Positions 25,262 to 32,741 of a DNA stretch of 64,000 nt are shown here, one piece after another. Below the pieces are notes generated by a model. The model made no database searches. It was not told where the DNA came from and saw only the letters and a program-made list of their open reading frames with translations. A program made the translations under genes and the position numbers. The stretch's first letter is position 1; every line of letters begins with the position of its first letter. Source of the stretch: Nocardia vermiculata NBRC 100427 (GTDB lineage: Bacteria; Actinomycetota; Actinomycetes; Mycobacteriales; Mycobacteriaceae); assembly GCF_001613265.1 (NCBI RefSeq), contig NZ_BDCA01000018.1, forward strand, positions 62,001 through 126,000, written 5' to 3'.

Positions 25262-27001
25262 GTGTACGACAGCATTATCAAAGGCGGTATGTGGTTCGAC
25301 GGTACAGGCGCGCCACCGGCGCTGCGCAACCTGGGCATCCGTGACGGCCGGGTGACGACGCTGTCGACCGACCCGCTGGACGAGTCCGGATGTGACCACG
25401 TGGTCGACGCCGCCGGAAAATGGGTGATTCCGGGGATGCTGGATATCCACACCCATTACGACGTGGAGGTACTGCTCGACCCGGCATTGTCGGAATCGGT
25501 GCGTCACGGCGTCACCACGGTCCTGATCGGCTCCTGTTCGCTGTCGACCGTGCACGTCGATCCCGAGACCGCGGGCGATATCTTCGGGCGGGTGGAGGCC
25601 ATACCGCGGGCCCACGTGATCGATGCGGTGGCCGGGGCGAAGACCTGGCGCAGCGCCCACGACTACGCCGCCGCCCTGGATGCGCTCCCGCTGGGCCCGA
25701 ATATCGCGAGTTTCCTGGGACATTCGGATATTCGGGCCGCCGAGATGGGACTCGACCGGGCCACCCGGGCCGAGGTGAAGCCGACCGCAGGTGAACTCAC
25801 CGCGATGCGCCGGCATCTGGAAGAGGCCCTCGACGCCGGTTTCGTGGGCATGTCCTCGCAGCAGTTGCTGTTCGACAAACTCGACGGCGACACCTGCCGC
25901 TCCCGCACGCTGCCCTCCACCTATGCGTCGATGCGGGAACGGCACCAACTGAATTCGATCCTGCGGAGCCGTCGGCGCGCGCTGCAGGGCGGTCCCGATG
26001 TCTCGCGGCCGCAGAGCCTGGTGACCATGGGTCTGTCGAGTCTCGGGGTGGGACAGCCGAATCTGAAGGTCAGCCTGCTCTCGGCGGCCGATATCAAGGC
26101 GATTCCGGTGATGGCACACCTGTTCCCGGTGCTGGCCCGGACGGTGAACGCACTGGGTGGCGATTTCCGCTTCCAGCAGCTGCCGGTGCCGTTCGAGGTG
26201 TACGCCGACGGCATCGACCTGGTGATATTCGAGGAGTTCGGCTCCGGGGCGGAGGCACTGCACCTGGCCGACCAGCTCGACCGACGCCACCAGCTGCTGC
26301 AGGACACACAGTACCGGCGGCGGTTCCGCAAGGACTACGACCACAGATACGGGCCCCGCGTGTGGCATCGCGACCTGTTCGACGCCGAGATCGTGGACTG
26401 TCCGGACGAGTCCGTGATCGGTAAGACCTTCGGACAGATCGGGGTCGAGCGAGGTGGGGTCCATCCCGCCGACGCCTTCCTGGATCTGGTCGTCGAGTAC
26501 GGGGCCAAGGTGCGCTGGCGTACCACCATCTCCAATCACCGTCCGCACGTCCTGAATCGATTCGCGGTGGATCCCGGTATGCAGCTGGGTTTCTCGGACG
26601 CCGGAGCGCATCTGCGCAATATGGCCTTCTACAACTTCGGGCTGCGGCTACTGCGCCGGGTGCGCGACGCACAGCAGGCCGGGCGGCCGTTCATGACGGT
26701 CGAACATGCGGTGCACCGGCTCACCGGTGAACTGGCCGACTGGTACGGCATCGATGCCGGTCGTCTGCGCGTGGGCGACCGGGCCGACGTGGTGGTGATC
26801 GATCCCGAACGTCTGGACGACGAACTCGACCGCTACGCGGAACAGACGGTTCCCTGCTACGGCAATCTTTCCCGAATGGTGAACCGCAACGATGCCGCGG
26901 TGAACGCCGTATTCGTCAACGGGCGGCGGGTTTTCGGTGACGGAGTGGCGGCGCCCGGACTCGGTTCGGCGCGTTCCGGGCGGTTCCTCGCCGCGTCCTG
27001 A
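25262..27001 (+). CDS. Amidohydrolase, N-acyl-D-amino-acid deacylase type
   Basis: The 579-residue protein begins YDSIIKGGMWFDGTGAPP, typical of metal-dependent amidohydrolases, followed by the metal-binding HxH in LDIHTHYD. A C-terminal GRLRVGDRADVVVIDPERL closes the small beta domain. The GTG at 25262 fits both the family N-terminus and an AGAAGAGG ribosome binding site; an ATG at 25241 is possible but adds seven non-conserved residues. The gene lies 86 bases after the dehydrogenase and probably belongs to the same TetR-controlled unit. Candidate substrates are N-acyl amino acids or cyclic amides. Annotated relatives are often called D-aminoacylases, with little experimental support. Confidence 0.88.
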   Translation: MYDSIIKGGMWFDGTGAPPALRNLGIRDGRVTTLSTDPLDESGCDHVVDAAGKWVIPGMLDIHTHYDVEVLLDPALSESVRHGVTTVLIGSCSLSTVHVDPETAGDIFGRVEAIPRAHVIDAVAGAKTWRSAHDYAAALDALPLGPNIASFLGHSDIRAAEMGLDRATRAEVKPTAGELTAMRRHLEEALDAGFVGMSSQQLLFDKLDGDTCRSRTLPSTYASMRERHQLNSILRSRRRALQGGPDVSRPQSLVTMGLSSLGVGQPNLKVSLLSAADIKAIPVMAHLFPVLARTVNALGGDFRFQQLPVPFEVYADGIDLVIFEEFGSGAEALHLADQLDRRHQLLQDTQYRRRFRKDYDHRYGPRVWHRDLFDAEIVDCPDESVIGKTFGQIGVERGGVHPADAFLDLVVEYGAKVRWRTTISNHRPHVLNRFAVDPGMQLGFSDAGAHLRNMAFYNFGLRLLRRVRDAQQAGRPFMTVEHAVHRLTGELADWYGIDAGRLRVGDRADVVVIDPERLDDELDRYAEQTVPCYGNLSRMVNRNDAAVNAVFVNGRRVFGDGVAAPGLGSARSGRFLAAS

Positions 27002-27016
27002 CCGTGGCGGCGGGAA

Positions 27017-27682
27017 TCAGTCCGCGCTCGACTGCCCGTCCAGGTCGTCGAGTTTGCGGTGCAACACCGTGCGCTCACCGTCGTTGGTGCACCAGTGCAA
27101 CGCCAGTTCCCACTCCGTGCGTGCCTCGGCGGTGCGCCCGGACCGGGCGAGTAATTCGCCTCGGACGGTCGGCAGCAGTTGCGATTTCGGCAATGCGCCG
27201 TCGTCGCGCAGGCGGTCCACGATCTCGAGCCCGGCCGCGGGACCGTCCATCATGGCTACCGCGACCGCGCGGTTCAGCTCGACCACCGGGGAGGGGGCCA
27301 ACCGGCCCAGCGCCTCGTACAGGCCGACCACCCGCGGCCAGTCCGTGTCGGCGACCGACGGTGCCACGGCATGGCATTCGGCGATCGCGGCCTGGATCCC
27401 GTAATAGCCCAGCCCGTGTCGCTGTGCACGCGCCAGACAGGCCCGGCCGCGGCCGATCGCCGCCCGGTCCCAGCGTCGGCGGTCCTGCTGTTCCAGCAGG
27501 ACGGGCGCGCCGTCGGGCCCGGTGCGGGCAGGGAACCGTGCGGCGGTCAACTCCAGCAGTGCCAGCAGTCCGAGAACCTCCGGTTCGTCGGGCAGCAGTG
27601 CGGCCAGCACCCGGGCCAGCCGTTGTGCCTCGCCGGCGAGGTCGAATCGGATCACCTCGGTGCCCGAGGTTGCGGCGGCCCG
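27017..27682 (-). pseudogene. 3' remnant of an ECF sigma factor gene (DUF6596 type), cut by the tnpB element
   Basis: The frame encodes the C-terminal half of a large ECF-type sigma factor family: FDLAGEAQRLARVLAALLPD, EVLGLLALLELTAARFPART and AIGRGRACLARAQRHGLGYY. Family proteins have sigma-2 and sigma-4 domains before this part, usually joined through a stretch like YLIFNEGY just before AATSG. Here the frame is open only from RAAATSG at 27682 and meets a stop at 27683-27685, at the left side of the tnpB element. The DNA-binding half is absent, and I could not find it on the other side of the element. The remnant cannot act as a sigma factor. Confidence 0.8.
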
Positions 27683-28922
27683 CTAGGTGAAACGCCTTGT
27701 CGAACACTAGGATACGATTGCCGAAGTGGAAGAGATCGTGCGCTACACCTACCGTTTGCGCCCCGGCGTGCAAGCAGTGCGCGCGCTCGAAACCGAATGG
27801 CATCGCTGCCGGTACTTGTGGAACGAAGCTGTTCACCAGCAGCGCACGGGTATGAAGCCCACCTTCTCGCGTCTGTCGAAGATGCTTACCGAAGCCCGCG
27901 GCCGCACCGCATGGTTGCGCGATGGGTCGCAGGTTGCCCAACAGCAGATGCTGCGCACCTACTCTCAGGCATTGGACCATTCCTTCAAGGTGAAAGGTTG
28001 CGGCCGACCGACCGTCAAGCCTCGCAAGGTTTCTTTGCCGTCGCTGGAGTACACGACGCGTGGTTTTTCGATCAGAGACGGTCGCCTGCGATTGCCGGGC
28101 AAGGTGTCGGTCCCGGTGGTGTGGTCGCGTGAGTTGCCGTCGGAGCCGTCGTCGGTGCGTGTGTATCGGGATTCGCTCGGCCACTGGTACGCCTCGTTCG
28201 TGGTGCGGCGAGAAGTTGACACCAGCGTTCCTACCGCGACGGGTGGTATCGGTTTCGACTGGGGTGTGTCGACCACGGCGACCGCCACCGACCCGGTCTA
28301 TGACCTCCCATATGCGGGGCACCGCAAACGTTGTGCCGCCGAACTTGCTCGGGCGCAACGGAAGATGGCTCGCCGTCGCGGTGCGCGCGGGCAAGCTCCG
28401 AGTGCGGGCTACGTGCGCGCGCGTCGCCGGGCGGCGAAGATTTCCAAGAAGGCCGCCCGGCAGAACACGCATGCGGCTCGGGTGTGGGCGCGGCGTGTGG
28501 TCGCCGATCACCACACGATCGCGGTCGAGGATTTCACACCGAAGTTTCTTGCGAAGTCCACGATGGCCCGTAAGGCGGCTGATGCTGCGATCGGTGCGGC
28601 GAAACGGGAGTTGGTCGAGTGTGCTGTGCGGGCGGGGCGGAAGGTGGTGTTGGTTCCGCCCGCGTATACGACGATGACGTGTTCGAGTTGTGGTGCGAGA
28701 GCCAAGCAGCGGCTCGGACTGGATATACGTGTGTTCGAGTGTGCTGCTTGTGGCCACACCGAGGACCGAGATCGTAATGCTGCCCGAGTGATTTTGGCGG
28801 CCGCGGTAGAACTCGACCGTGTCAGTGCTGACGACGTAAGACATCACGGGCCTCCCTCGGGAGCGGTTGGTGGTGCGGTCCGAGCTGGAAATCCCCCGGC
28901 GTCAGCCGTGGAGAAGGGTTAA
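27683..28922 (+). mobile_element. IS200/IS605-group element carrying only tnpB
   Basis: The element spans from the break in the sigma factor remnant to the end of tnpB. There is no tnpA-type Y1 transposase and no serine recombinase in or beside it, so it could move only with a transposase supplied in trans. The left boundary is set by where sigma-factor similarity stops and is accurate to perhaps ten bases. The right boundary is set by a hairpin-containing end, with CGGC-GTCA-GCCG at 28897-28908 and GGGTTAA at 28916-28922, reminiscent of right ends of this group. No target duplication is expected or seen. Confidence 0.7.
27726..28922 (+). CDS. tnpB: TnpB RNA-guided nuclease (IS605 OrfB)
   Basis: The 398-residue protein has the RuvC-like catalytic triad intact: Asp178 in GFDWG, Glu268 in AVEDF and Asp349 in DRDRNAA. 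The zinc-finger cysteines 319, 322, 339 and 342 (CSSCGA, CAACGH) are all present. TnpB proteins are known to be programmable DNA nucleases guided by an RNA from the element's right end, and are ancestors of Cas12. No frameshift or stop interrupts the gene, so it is probably active. The start is GTG 27726, with no strong ribosome binding site. The last codons overlap the presumed guide-RNA scaffold. Confidence 0.92.
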   Translation: MEEIVRYTYRLRPGVQAVRALETEWHRCRYLWNEAVHQQRTGMKPTFSRLSKMLTEARGRTAWLRDGSQVAQQQMLRTYSQALDHSFKVKGCGRPTVKPRKVSLPSLEYTTRGFSIRDGRLRLPGKVSVPVVWSRELPSEPSSVRVYRDSLGHWYASFVVRREVDTSVPTATGGIGFDWGVSTTATATDPVYDLPYAGHRKRCAAELARAQRKMARRRGARGQAPSAGYVRARRRAAKISKKAARQNTHAARVWARRVVADHHTIAVEDFTPKFLAKSTMARKAADAAIGAAKRELVECAVRAGRKVVLVPPAYTTMTCSSCGARAKQRLGLDIRVFECAACGHTEDRDRNAARVILAAAVELDRVSADDVRHHGPPSGAVGGAVRAGNPPASAVEKG

Positions 28923-28940
28923 GGTGTTCTCCTTCGGTAG
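28790..28940 (+). ncRNA. Candidate omega RNA (TnpB guide RNA) at the right end
   Basis: In characterised TnpB elements the guide RNA is read from the 3' part of tnpB into flanking DNA, and the scaffold ends at the transposon right end. Here the tnpB 3' region carries a GC-rich hairpin at about 28894-28911 (core CGGC-GTCA-GCCG) and ends GAGAAGGGTTAA, similar in layout to known right ends. A guide would then begin at about 28923 (GGTGTTCTCC...). The 5' limit given is arbitrary. Presence of the RNA is inferred. Confidence 0.4.
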
Positions 28941-28978
28941 ATAGGAGAGGCGGCGGATCGGTGCTGCGGGCCTGGCGT

Positions 28979-29494
28979 TCAGCCTCTGCCGGCGGTGCGC
29001 AAGGCCCAGGCGAGCACGCCGACCGCGCCGGTATTGGCGACGGCGCGCGCGATGTTCAGGGCCACCCACGGCCCCTCGAACTGCTGCCGCAGTGCCGCGA
29101 AATCTCCGGACGACACATCGGCCAACTGGTTGTTCAGCGGCACATTGCCGCCGGAGGTGATGAGGAAGCTGATCACATTCAGTGCCAGGGCGAGCAGGAT
29201 CCACCACAGCACGGGGCGCTGATCGGCGCGCAGGTGCAGGACCGCGGCGAGGGCGGTGAAGGCGACCGAGCCGAGGAAGCTGAGCATGAAGACCGGATTG
29301 ACGATCACGGTGTTGATCCGGTTCATCACGTCCACGAAGGTGCGGTCGTCGAGTTGGCGCAGCGCGAGCATGACCGAGCTGGCGTAGGCGTAGAAGACAC
29401 CGGCGAGTAGACCGGTGGTGATGGTCGCACCGATCAGGGATCCGGTGGCGAAGCCGGAGGCGGTGGAACTGGCGGAGGCGGTGGTCGCTGTCAT
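28979..29494 (-). CDS. DUF1772 (anthrone oxygenase-like) membrane protein
   Basis: The protein of about 171 residues has four hydrophobic segments. The DUF1772 pattern is visible: TGLLAGVFYAYASSVMLALR, then FVDVMNRINTVIVNP, and a C-terminal FEGPWVALNIARAVANTG. The family includes proteins named anthrone oxygenase, but most members have no proven function. The ATG at 29494 begins a polar stretch before the first helix; an in-frame start at about 29530 is possible. It lies between the tnpB element and narI, on the same strand as narGHJI but separated from narI by 98 bases. A link to nitrate metabolism is not evident. Confidence 0.82.
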   Translation of the reverse strand: MTATTASASSTASGFATGSLIGATITTGLLAGVFYAYASSVMLALRQLDDRTFVDVMNRINTVIVNPVFMLSFLGSVAFTALAAVLHLRADQRPVLWWILLALALNVISFLITSGGNVPLNNQLADVSSGDFAALRQQFEGPWVALNIARAVANTGAVGVLAWALRTAGRG

Positions 29495-29592
29495 GTACTC
29501 AGTAAAGCGAGATAGAGCGAGCGTTCCCATGGTCTGGAAGCTTGGTTGCATACGCGAGCGTCCACCCTCGCGGCAGGCTCGACTCCACCGGG

Positions 29593-30330
29593 TCAGCGGG
29601 ACGGGGGAACCACCGGGGACTGCCAGGCGCGGGCGTATTTGCGCTTGTCGGTGGTATCGGCCGGTTTGCTGCGGTAGACGACGTAGGGACGCACCAGGTA
29701 GCCGACCGGTGCACTGAACATGTGCACCAGGCGCGTGTAGGGCCAGACTCCGATGAGGGTCAGCACCAGCAGTCCGTGGGCTTGGAAGGTCCAGGGCGTG
29801 CCCACCATGAGGCCGGGTTCGGGGGTGGCGGTGAACAGGCTGCGGAACCACGGGGAGACGGTTTCGCGGTAGTTGTAGGTGCCCCACAGCAGGTTGGAGC
29901 CGACCGTGTTGAGCAGGCCGGTGAGCAGGGCGCCGGCCAACAGCAGATACATGAATTTGTCGTTGGTGGTCGTGGCCCTGCGCACGGCCGCGACGGTGAA
30001 GCGGCGATAGGCGAGGAGGACGACCCCGGCGAGCACGGCCAGCCCGGCGGCCGTGCCCGCGGTGACCGCGACCAGATGGTAGACGTGCTCGGAAATGCCG
30101 ATCGCCGCGGTCCAGGACTGCGGGATCAGCACGCCCAGCACATGTCCGCCGATGACCCCGAGCATGCCGAAGTGGAACAGCGGGCTGCCCAGTTTCAGCA
30201 GCCGGGATTCGTAGATCTGCGAAGACCGTGTGGTCCAGCCGAATTGGTCGTTGCGGTAACGCCACAGATGACCCAGTACGAACGAGGTGAACGCGACATA
30301 GGGCAGGGCCGCCCAGACTGTGGAATTCAT
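29593..30330 (-). CDS. narI: Respiratory nitrate reductase gamma subunit (cytochrome b)
   Basis: This 245-residue integral membrane protein has five hydrophobic segments. It carries the di-heme b-type histidines expected of NarI, seen in GSPLFHFGMLGVIGGHVLG and in the C-terminal WTFQAHGLLVLTLIGVWPYTRLVHMF. It anchors NarGH to the inner face of the membrane and passes electrons from menaquinol to NarH. The start overlaps the narJ stop by four bases, so the two are translationally coupled. It is the last gene of narGHJI. Confidence 0.96.
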   Translation of the reverse strand: MNSTVWAALPYVAFTSFVLGHLWRYRNDQFGWTTRSSQIYESRLLKLGSPLFHFGMLGVIGGHVLGVLIPQSWTAAIGISEHVYHLVAVTAGTAAGLAVLAGVVLLAYRRFTVAAVRRATTTNDKFMYLLLAGALLTGLLNTVGSNLLWGTYNYRETVSPWFRSLFTATPEPGLMVGTPWTFQAHGLLVLTLIGVWPYTRLVHMFSAPVGYLVRPYVVYRSKPADTTDKRKYARAWQSPVVPPSR

Positions 30331-31076
30331 CGTCGGTCTCCGGTTCCTGCGACGGGCTCCGTGCCGGTAGCGGCCCCGGCCGCGGGGGCGGAATACAACT
30401 CGGGGTTCATCGCCGGATGCAGGGCATCGGACGACATCGCGTACGGCTCCATACCGACGTCTTCGCCGGGCGGCCCCTGCGCCGCGAGCTCGGCGACGCG
30501 GCGACGGTCGGCAGTGGTGAGCGGGGGCAGCGTGGCGAGCACGGCAGCCGGCACATCGGCATACGGAGAGGCGCTGTCCGACAACGACAGTCGCAGCATC
30601 TCCAGAACCGGCACATGTTCCCCGAGCAGACGCTCACCGCCGACCGGGTCGACGGTTGCGGCGAACTCGAGGAGCACCGGCAGGTGATCGGGTAGTTCAC
30701 GGTCCGACAGTTCCACCCCCGCAAGCCGGTACGCATGTTTGAACCGAAGCAGCGCCATACCGCGTTTGCGGGTGTCACCGTAGGCGTAATAGGTCAGGTG
30801 CAGGTTGGCGCGGCGGCGCAGATCGAAGGTCTCGACGTAGTCGCGGGCGAGCACCAGCGGTGCGGTAGCGGCGAGGTGGGACAGCAGGCGGGTGAGACCG
30901 GTGCGGACGGGATCCGGTAGTGCCTCGGCCGCGGCACTCAGCTCGTCGAGCATCGCCAGGGTGTCGGGCCCCGGATAGTCCAGGGCCAGTGCGGCGATCC
31001 GCCAGGTCAGCCGCCGGTCGCGCTCGGACATCTCGGTCTCCGGCGCGGGCCGTCTGCGTAGCGTCAGCAGTCCCAT
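30327..31076 (-). CDS. narJ: Nitrate reductase molybdenum cofactor assembly chaperone
   Basis: The 249-residue helical protein matches NarJ/TorD-type chaperones: LTWRIAALALDYPGPDTLAML at the N-terminus and RANLHLTYYAYGDTRKRGMALL in the centre. NarJ binds apo-NarG and allows cofactor insertion before membrane docking, and is not part of the final enzyme. The C-terminal 30 residues are Ala/Gly/Pro-rich and probably disordered. The start at 31076 lies 13 bases inside narH, and the stop overlaps narI, so expression is tightly coupled. A longer frame upstream lies within narH and is rejected. Confidence 0.95.
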   Translation of the reverse strand: MGLLTLRRRPAPETEMSERDRRLTWRIAALALDYPGPDTLAMLDELSAAAEALPDPVRTGLTRLLSHLAATAPLVLARDYVETFDLRRRANLHLTYYAYGDTRKRGMALLRFKHAYRLAGVELSDRELPDHLPVLLEFAATVDPVGGERLLGEHVPVLEMLRLSLSDSASPYADVPAAVLATLPPLTTADRRRVAELAAQGPPGEDVGMEPYAMSSDALHPAMNPELYSAPAAGAATGTEPVAGTGDRR

Positions 31077-32740
31077 GCGTGACTCCTCGGTTCGGCGGCG
31101 TGGGGGCGGGGCATGTCGTCGGCTGTGTCGGTGCCGGTCTCGCCGTCGCGGGCCGGCACCAGACCCTCGGTCGATCCGCCGTCCCAGTTCAGCAGGTTGA
31201 TACGGCTCGACTTCTCTTCCGGCGCAGCGAGGTTCGCATCGACCAGCGCGAACTTCTCCGAAGTCACGTCGAAGGCGTTCATTCCCGGCCCGCCGTCGTT
31301 GTCGAGGCTGCATCCGGTGGCGAGGGAATCCAGTTCGTGGGCTCGTGCGGTGGCGCCGGACGGGATCACGTAGCGATGCTCGTATTTGGCGATCGCGAGC
31401 AGCCGATACATGGCCTCGATCTCCTCGGGGTCGAGTCCGACCGCACCCGGGATGGTGAGATCCGGTTCCTGACCGAGGTTGATCGAGCGCATGAACGACC
31501 GCATTCCGGCCAGCCGTTCCAGTGCGGCGCGCACCGGCCCCACCTCACCGGCGGTGAACAGTTCCGCGAGATATTCGACCGGGATGCGCAGTGAGTCGAT
31601 GGCGCCGAACAGATTCGCCGCATCCTCCCCGTCGTGCCCGGTTTCGGTGAGCACATCCACCACCGGTGACAGCGGCGGCACGTACCAGACCATCGGCATG
31701 GTCCGGTACTCCGGATGCAGCGGTAGCGCGATCTTGTAGTCGACGATGAGCTTGTACACCGGTGAGTCCTGCGCGGCGGCAATCCATTCCGGTGAAATAC
31801 CGGCCTGCTCCGCCGCGGCGATCACGCGCGGATCGTGCGGGTTGAGGAAGACGCCCAGCTGTGCGGGATACAGCTGATCGGTCTCGGTGACCGAGGCGGC
31901 CTCCAGTACCGCGTCGGCGTCGTAGAGCATGACGCCGATATAACGCAGCCGTCCCACACATGTCTCCGAGCAGACGGTCGGAATGCCGACCTCCACCCGC
32001 GGATAGCAGAACGTGCACTTCTCGGCCTTGCCGGTGGTGTGGTTGAAGTAGATCTTCTTGTACGGACATCCGGTGATGCACTGCCGCCAGCCCCGGCACT
32101 TGTCCTGATCCACCAGCACGATGCCGTCCTCGGTCCGCTTGTAGATCGCCCCGGACGGGCACGACGCACCACAGGACGGGTTGAGGCAGTGCTCGCAGAT
32201 GCGCGGCAGATAGAACATGAACGTCTGCTCGAATTCGAGCTTGACCTGTTCCGACAGGCGCGACAGCAGTGGATCCCGGCCGACCTGGTCCGGTCCGGAG
32301 CCCAGGTCGTCGTCCCAGTTGGCGCCCCAGGTGATCGCCGTCTCCTCGCCGGTGATCAGCGATCGTGGCCGCGCCACCGGGCTGGTATCCATGGCCGGCG
32401 CCGACAGCAGCGTGTCGTAGTCGTAACTCCACGGGTCGTAGTAGTCCGACACGGTCGGCATATCCGGGTTGGCGAACAGGTTCAGCATCCGCTTCATCCG
32501 GGAGCCGGATTTCAGGGTCAGCCGGCCGCGGCGGTTCAGCGTCCAGCCGCCCTTCCACTTCTCCTGATCCTGGTACCCGCGTGGATAGCCTTGTCCCGGC
32601 CGGGTTTCCACGTTGTTGAACCACACGTATTCGGTTCCGCCCCGGTTGGTCCACGCCTGTTTACAGGTGACGCTGCAGGTATGGCAGCCGATGCATTTGT
32701 CCAGGTTCATCACCATGGCCAATTGCGCCATGACACGCAT
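31064..32740 (-). CDS. narH: Respiratory nitrate reductase beta subunit
   Basis: This 558-residue iron-sulfur protein carries four ferredoxin-type clusters: CIGCHTCSVTC near residue 16, CEHCLNPSCGASCP, CRGWRQCITGCPYKK (the Trp-containing motif of the [3Fe-4S] cluster) and CTFCYPRVEVGIPTVC. It carries electrons from NarI hemes to the molybdenum site of NarG on the cytoplasmic side. The gene lies one base after the narG stop. Start codons MRVMAQLAM are closely spaced, and the exact start may be a few residues later. The C-terminal tail (after about residue 520) is poorly conserved. Confidence 0.97.
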   Translation of the reverse strand: MRVMAQLAMVMNLDKCIGCHTCSVTCKQAWTNRGGTEYVWFNNVETRPGQGYPRGYQDQEKWKGGWTLNRRGRLTLKSGSRMKRMLNLFANPDMPTVSDYYDPWSYDYDTLLSAPAMDTSPVARPRSLITGEETAITWGANWDDDLGSGPDQVGRDPLLSRLSEQVKLEFEQTFMFYLPRICEHCLNPSCGASCPSGAIYKRTEDGIVLVDQDKCRGWRQCITGCPYKKIYFNHTTGKAEKCTFCYPRVEVGIPTVCSETCVGRLRYIGVMLYDADAVLEAASVTETDQLYPAQLGVFLNPHDPRVIAAAEQAGISPEWIAAAQDSPVYKLIVDYKIALPLHPEYRTMPMVWYVPPLSPVVDVLTETGHDGEDAANLFGAIDSLRIPVEYLAELFTAGEVGPVRAALERLAGMRSFMRSINLGQEPDLTIPGAVGLDPEEIEAMYRLLAIAKYEHRYVIPSGATARAHELDSLATGCSLDNDGGPGMNAFDVTSEKFALVDANLAAPEEKSSRINLLNWDGGSTEGLVPARDGETGTDTADDMPRPHAAEPRSHAWDC

Positions 32741-32741
32741 A

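Noticed and set aside
28923..28978. Missing 5' half of the ECF sigma factor gene to the right of tnpB
   Set aside because: The 56 bases between the element and the DUF1772 gene contain nothing resembling the sigma-2 or sigma-4 domain or the FNEGY motif.
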